From contig JAQBGG010000004.1 in the NCBI GenBank assembly GCA_032122625.1, forward strand, positions 1-64,000: a DNA stretch of 64,000 nt, written 5' to 3'. This document shows positions 60,043 to 64,000 of the stretch, one piece after another. The position numbers and the translations under genes are program-made. The DNA is from CAXMST01 sp032122625. GTDB lineage: Bacteria; Actinomycetota; Thermoleophilia; Solirubrobacterales; 70-9. Below the pieces are notes generated by a model. That model saw only the letters and a program-made list of their open reading frames with translations. It did not search any database and was not told the origin of the DNA. Positions within the stretch are counted from its first letter, which is position 1. Each line of letters opens with the position of its first letter.

Positions 60043-61700
60043 GTCGTGAGATCGTCGATGCGATCAAGGTCCTCGAACAGGAGAAGGGCCTCGATTCCGA
60101 GACCCTGATGGTTGCGCTCGAGGACGCGCTGCTATCCGCCTACAAGAAGACGCCCGGCGCAGCGAAGTACGCCCGGGTCGATCTCGATCGTGATACCGCC
60201 GACTTCCGGGTCTTCGAGTTGATCCTCCCGGCTGAGCTCGAGGAGAAGTTGCTAGCCCAGGCGGTTGACGAGCAGGAGCCGAGGGTCAACCCCGAGACCG
60301 GCGAGTTCGAGGAGCCCGAGGACCCGGAGCTCGATCCCGAGATGCTGGCGCCCTACGAGGACCAGATCGACATCCGCGACGTCACCCCCGAGGACTTCGG
60401 CCGGATCGCCGCGCAGACGGCCAAGCAGGTCGTCCTGCAGCGGATCCGTGAGGCCGAGCGGATGATGATGTACGAGGAGTTTCAAGACCGCGTCGGTGAG
60501 CTGATCACCGGCATCATCCAGCAGTCGGACAACCGCTACACGCTGGTCCAGTTGAGGGACCGGGTCGAGGCCTTGCTGCCGCGCTCGGAGCAGGTCTACA
60601 GCGAGCGCTACGACCACGGCGCCCGGATCAAGGCCGTGATCACCGACGTCTCCGCCGAGGGCAAGGGACCGAGCGTGGTCGTCTCCCGCAAGAGCCCCGA
60701 GCTGATCAAGAAGCTGTTCGCACTCGAGGTGCCCGAGATCGCCGATGAGCTGGTCGAGGTCGTCGGCGTCGCCCGTGAGCCCGGCTTCCGTTCGAAGATC
60801 GCCGTCGTTTCCCACAGCGACGGCGTCGACCCGGTCGGCGCCTGCGTCGGCCCCCGCGGCTCGCGCGTCCGCATGGTCGTCTCCGAGTTGCGGGGCGAGA
60901 AGATCGACATCATCCCCTACAACGAGGAGCCCGCCCGATTCGTCGCCAAGGCGCTGAGCCCGGCCCGAGTCCGCGAGGTCTTGGTCGATGACGCCGAGCG
61001 GCAGGCAACCGTGATCGTTCCTGACGACCAGCTTTCGCTGGCAATCGGGCGCGAGGGCCAGAACGCCCGGCTCGCAGCAAAGCTGACCGGCTGGCGGGTC
61101 GACATCGTCGGCGAGTCCGAGTTCGCCGAGAAGGGCGACGACAGCGACGTCGAGGAAGAAGGCCAGGAGGCCGCTGACGGCCGCTGCGCCGCAGTTCTTT
61201 CCGCCGGCCGCCGCTGCCCGAACGCTTCGCTGGACGGCTCGCGCTTCTGCGGCCTGCCACAGCATCAGGCGCTGGTTCGGTTCGAGACCAGCCAGGTCAC
61301 CGTGCTCGCGTCGCTGGGCGACGGCGACGTCTCGACCTTGGCCGACCCCGAGGCCAATGACGAGGCGATCGCCGAGATCGTCGGGCGCGCCGAAGCGGCA
61401 TTTGCTGAGCACGAGGCGGCCGCCGCCGAAGAGGCCGCAGCCGAAGCCGAAGCGGCGAAAGACGCTGCGGACGCCGCAGCCGCTGAAGGCGAAGCTGAGG
61501 GTGCCGGGGCCGAGGAAGCCGAGGAGCCGGACGCGGAGGCTGTCGAGGAGCCGGACGCGGAGGCCGTCGAGGACGACCTCGACGACGCGGGAGCAGCCGA
61601 CGACGTGGCGGTCGAGGGCGATGATGTCGCCGAGGACGCGGCGGAGACGCCCGCGGCCAGCAACGCCGAAGAGCCCGCTGCAGAGCCGACGGAGGCCTAG
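60039..61700 (+). CDS. nusA: Transcription factor NusA with C-terminal zinc-like motif and acidic tail
   Basis: A 553-residue transcription elongation/termination factor. The N-terminal RNA polymerase-binding domain, S1 domain, and KH1/KH2 (VGACVGPRGSRVRMVVSEL, LSLAIGREGQNARLAAKLTGW) occupy about residues 1-365. Then comes an uncommon motif, Cys383, Cys393, Cys404 and His409 in a GRCAAVLSAG ... DGSRFCGLPQH segment, and finally about 110 acidic Ala/Glu/Asp-rich residues. No ylxR gene separates nusA and infB. GTG start overlaps rimP. Confidence 0.96.
   Translation: MSREIVDAIKVLEQEKGLDSETLMVALEDALLSAYKKTPGAAKYARVDLDRDTADFRVFELILPAELEEKLLAQAVDEQEPRVNPETGEFEEPEDPELDPEMLAPYEDQIDIRDVTPEDFGRIAAQTAKQVVLQRIREAERMMMYEEFQDRVGELITGIIQQSDNRYTLVQLRDRVEALLPRSEQVYSERYDHGARIKAVITDVSAEGKGPSVVVSRKSPELIKKLFALEVPEIADELVEVVGVAREPGFRSKIAVVSHSDGVDPVGACVGPRGSRVRMVVSELRGEKIDIIPYNEEPARFVAKALSPARVREVLVDDAERQATVIVPDDQLSLAIGREGQNARLAAKLTGWRVDIVGESEFAEKGDDSDVEEEGQEAADGRCAAVLSAGRRCPNASLDGSRFCGLPQHQALVRFETSQVTVLASLGDGDVSTLADPEANDEAIAEIVGRAEAAFAEHEAAAAEEAAAEAEAAKDAADAAAAEGEAEGAGAEEAEEPDAEAVEEPDAEAVEDDLDDAGAADDVAVEGDDVAEDAAETPAASNAEEPAAEPTEA
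61521..61568 (+). repeat. Two copies of a 24-nt tandem repeat in nusA
   Basis: Units at 61521-61544 and 61545-61568 differ at one base (T/C) and encode EEPDAEAV twice in the acidic tail. It is in frame and probably arose by slippage. Confidence 0.85.
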
Positions 61701-61707
61701 CCGGTAG

Positions 61708-63990
61708 ATGGCGAAACAGCGAGTCCACCAGATTGCAAAAGCGCTCGGCCTGGAGAGCAAACAGGTCATCGCTGCGCTGAACGAGGCCGGAGTCGAGGTC
61801 AAGGCGGCCGCCTCCTCGGTCGATCAGCAGACCGCGCTGAAGGCGCTCGCCGCGGTCGGCGCGCTGCCGAAGAAGGCCGCGGCGGAGCCGGGCAAACCCG
61901 CCGCGAAGAAACCTGCTGCGCAGCCCAACAAGGCGGCCCAGCCGGCGGCCGACGAGACAAAGACGGGGGCGAAGCCAGGTGCTGCGAAGCCGGCCGCCGA
62001 GAAGGCCGCGAGCCAGGCGACGAAGGTCGCCGCGGCTCCTGCCGCCGCCGGAGCCGCCGCCGCCGGAGCCGCCGGCAAGAAGAGGCGCCGCGTGGTGATT
62101 GATTCGCAGGCGGCCCGTCGTGACCAGATGGGTGGCCCACCACCGCAGCGGCCGCCCCGACGCCGCGGCCGACGCCGCCGCCCGGTCTTTGAGGAGCCGA
62201 CCAGCAAGCCGAGTGAGGATCCGCTCGAGCCCGAGATCCTGAAGCTCAACTCGGGCGCCACCGTCCGCGAGGTCGGGGAAACGTTCGGCGTCAGCCCGGC
62301 CGAGGTGATCAAGACCCTGATGCAACTCGGTGAGATGGCGACGCTGACGCAGACTCTCCCGGATGAGACGGTGGAGGTGTTGGCCGAAAAGCTCGACCGC
62401 AGGGTCGACATCGTCCACGCCGCCGAGGAGGAGGATTCCGATCCGGTCTTCGATGATGCCGAGGACGATCTCGTCGACCGTCCGCCCGTGGTCACGATCA
62501 TGGGCCATGTCGACCACGGCAAGACCTCACTCCTTGACGCGATCCGCTCGACCGAGGTCGCCGCCGGCGAGGCCGGGGGAATCACCCAGCACATCGGCGC
62601 CTACCAGGTCCATCACGAGGGCAAGACGATCAGCTTCCTCGACACCCCGGGCCACGAAGCGTTCACGGCGATGCGCGCCCGGGGAGCCAAGGTCACCGAC
62701 GTCGCGATCATCGTCGTCGCCGCCGACGACGGCGTCATGCCACAGACGATCGAGGCGATCGACCACGCCAAGGCCGCCGAGGTCCCGGTGATGATCGCCG
62801 TCAACAAGATCGACAAGGAGGGCGCTCAGCCCGACAAGGTCCGGACCGAGTTGGCGAAGCTCGACCTGGCGCCTGAGGACTGGGGCGGTGACACCGTCTA
62901 CAGCAACGTTTCGGCGACGACCAAGGAGGGTCTGGACGACCTCCTGCATCTGATCCTCCTGGTCACCGAGCTCGAGGAGCTGAAGGCGAATCCAAACGCC
63001 GAGGCCTCGGGGACCGTGATCGAGTCCCATCTCGACCCCGGCCGCGGCCCGGTCGTCACCGTCCTGCTCCAGCGCGGAACGCTGAGGGTCGGCGATTCGA
63101 TGGTCGCGGGCTCGCAGTGGGGCCGCGTCAAGGCGATGCACGACTACAAGGGGAGCCGCGTCGAGACCGCCGGCCCCGGCGACCCGGTCGAGGTGCTCGG
63201 CTTCGACGGCGCCTGCGAGGCCGGCGAGCGCGCCCAGGTGGTCGAGAACGATCGTCGCGCCCGCCAACTGGCGCAGGAGCGCGCCAACCGGCTCAAGACC
63301 GAAGCTCTGGCCCGCCGCCAGGCCCGCCGTGTGACGCTCGAGGAAGTCTTTGCCAAGGCCAAACAGGGCGAGATCAAGCAGCTCAACCTACTTGTCAAGG
63401 CCGACGTCTCCGGCTCGCTCGAGGCGCTCCAGGACGAGATCGCGAAGCTGCCGCAGGACGAGGTCGGCGTCGACGTGATCCGGGCTGCCGCGGGTGGGAT
63501 CAACGAATCCGACGTGATGCTGGCCGCCGCCTCCGACGCGATCATCATCGGCTTCAACGTGCGGCCCCTCGCCGACGCCCGGCGCGCGGCGCAGGCGGAG
63601 GGCGTCGAGATCCGCACCTATTCGGTGATCTACAAGATCACGGAGGAGCTGCGGGCGGCGATGGAGGGCATGCTCGAGCCCGAGGAGGTCGAGGAGTCCG
63701 TCGGCGAGGCCGAGGTGCTGGAGCTGTTCAAGGCCTCGAAGATCGGCACGATCGCCGGCTCCCGGGTCAACGAAGGCCGGATCGCGCGCGACGCGGCCGT
63801 TCGCCTGGTCCGCGACGGCACGGTCGTCTGGACCGGCAAGGTCAAGTCCCTGCGGCGCTTCAAGGACGATGTCAAGGAAGTCGAGAACGGTCAGGAGTGT
63901 GGCGTCACCCTGGACGGCTTCTCCGACGTCAAGGTGGGCGATTTCCTCGAGGTCTTCAAGACCAAGAAGGTCGAAAAGACCCTCGCCTGA
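61708..63990 (+). CDS. infB: Translation initiation factor IF-2
   Basis: A 760-residue GTPase that places initiator tRNA on the ribosome. The N-terminal helical domain (RVHQIAKALGLESKQVIAAL) is followed by an Ala/Lys/Pro-rich linker (residues about 55-150), a second IF2-N domain, and the G domain from about residue 262: GHVDHGKTSLLD, DTPGHEAF, NKID. Domains II-IV run to the end, with GTIAGSRVNEGRI near the C-terminus. The gene is complete; 7 nt separate it from nusA, and no strong ribosome site is seen. Confidence 0.97.
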   Translation: MAKQRVHQIAKALGLESKQVIAALNEAGVEVKAAASSVDQQTALKALAAVGALPKKAAAEPGKPAAKKPAAQPNKAAQPAADETKTGAKPGAAKPAAEKAASQATKVAAAPAAAGAAAAGAAGKKRRRVVIDSQAARRDQMGGPPPQRPPRRRGRRRRPVFEEPTSKPSEDPLEPEILKLNSGATVREVGETFGVSPAEVIKTLMQLGEMATLTQTLPDETVEVLAEKLDRRVDIVHAAEEEDSDPVFDDAEDDLVDRPPVVTIMGHVDHGKTSLLDAIRSTEVAAGEAGGITQHIGAYQVHHEGKTISFLDTPGHEAFTAMRARGAKVTDVAIIVVAADDGVMPQTIEAIDHAKAAEVPVMIAVNKIDKEGAQPDKVRTELAKLDLAPEDWGGDTVYSNVSATTKEGLDDLLHLILLVTELEELKANPNAEASGTVIESHLDPGRGPVVTVLLQRGTLRVGDSMVAGSQWGRVKAMHDYKGSRVETAGPGDPVEVLGFDGACEAGERAQVVENDRRARQLAQERANRLKTEALARRQARRVTLEEVFAKAKQGEIKQLNLLVKADVSGSLEALQDEIAKLPQDEVGVDVIRAAAGGINESDVMLAAASDAIIIGFNVRPLADARRAAQAEGVEIRTYSVIYKITEELRAAMEGMLEPEEVEESVGEAEVLELFKASKIGTIAGSRVNEGRIARDAAVRLVRDGTVVWTGKVKSLRRFKDDVKEVENGQECGVTLDGFSDVKVGDFLEVFKTKKVEKTLA

Positions 63991-64000
63991 CGACCGCGCG

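Overview
The window is very GC-rich (third codon positions mostly G or C), densely packed and almost entirely made of conserved chromosomal genes. The mycobacterial-type integration host factor (mihF) before gmk-rpoZ-coaBC, the ruvC-ruvA-ruvB / secDF / recJ / rel order, the cephalosporin-hydroxylase-like methyltransferase and the leaderless promoters (TANNNT, 6-7 nt, then ATG or GTG) all point to an actinobacterium. The gene content fits a deep lineage such as Thermoleophilia/Solirubrobacterales best, but that placement is inference. No phage, insertion sequence, CRISPR array or rRNA was seen. One tRNA (Arg, anticodon CCG) is present.

Layout. 1-6.4 kb: end of a 2TM-domain protein, a secreted M1 metallopeptidase, a TSUP permease, a carotenoid oxygenase, a small unknown protein and oligoendopeptidase F. 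6.5-10.8 kb: an RpiR-type regulator, pyridoxal phosphate synthase (pdxS-pdxT) coupled to an M29 aminopeptidase, and a DUF1269 protein. 11-23.7 kb: yebC, a CmcI-like methyltransferase, ruvCAB, a zinc-ribbon/PAS protein, fused secDF, recJ with a long C-terminal extension, and a bifunctional rel. 23.8-27.2 kb (minus strand): HIT protein, phosphohexomutase, lipid kinase, second HIT protein. 27.3-34.7 kb: desaturase, two MMPL transporters, a MOSC protein and CorA. 34.7-36.6 kb: a SAM-I riboswitch with intrinsic terminator, a threonine-synthase-like enzyme and a MoaD/ThiS-type sulfur carrier ending Gly-Gly-Cys. 36.6-41.3 kb: CDP-sugar-type nucleotidyltransferase and dehydratase, small membrane and secreted proteins, a glycosyltransferase and a methyltransferase. 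41.4-46 kb: tRNA-Arg, RNase Z, an MFS transporter and two alpha/beta hydrolases. 46-55.9 kb: a pyrimidine operon pyrR-pyrB-pyrC-isochorismatase-carA-carB-pyrK-pyrD with a PyrR-type RNA site in its leader. 56-64 kb: mihF, a 117-bp perfect-armed palindrome, gmk, rpoZ, coaBC, a TPR protein, dtd, then rimP-nusA-infB behind a promoter and attenuator-like terminator.

Most noteworthy. (1) A SAM-I riboswitch controls a threonine synthase-like gene followed by a sulfur-carrier gene. SAM repression makes little sense for threonine synthesis but fits homocysteine synthesis, so the pair is a candidate protein-thiocarboxylate-dependent homocysteine route. (2) The pyr operon joins every gene by stop/start overlaps; where genes are separated, mini-ORFs of 20, 11 and 41 codons bridge the gaps with overlaps at both ends. 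(3) Two clearly conserved genes, rel and the nucleotidyltransferase, have no ATG, GTG or TTG that would preserve their conserved N-termini, which suggests CTG or another rare start. (4) A long palindrome lies between mihF and gmk. (5) NusA carries an unusual C-terminal Cys3His motif and an acidic tail.

All assignments come from reading translated sequence and motifs by eye; no database search was run.
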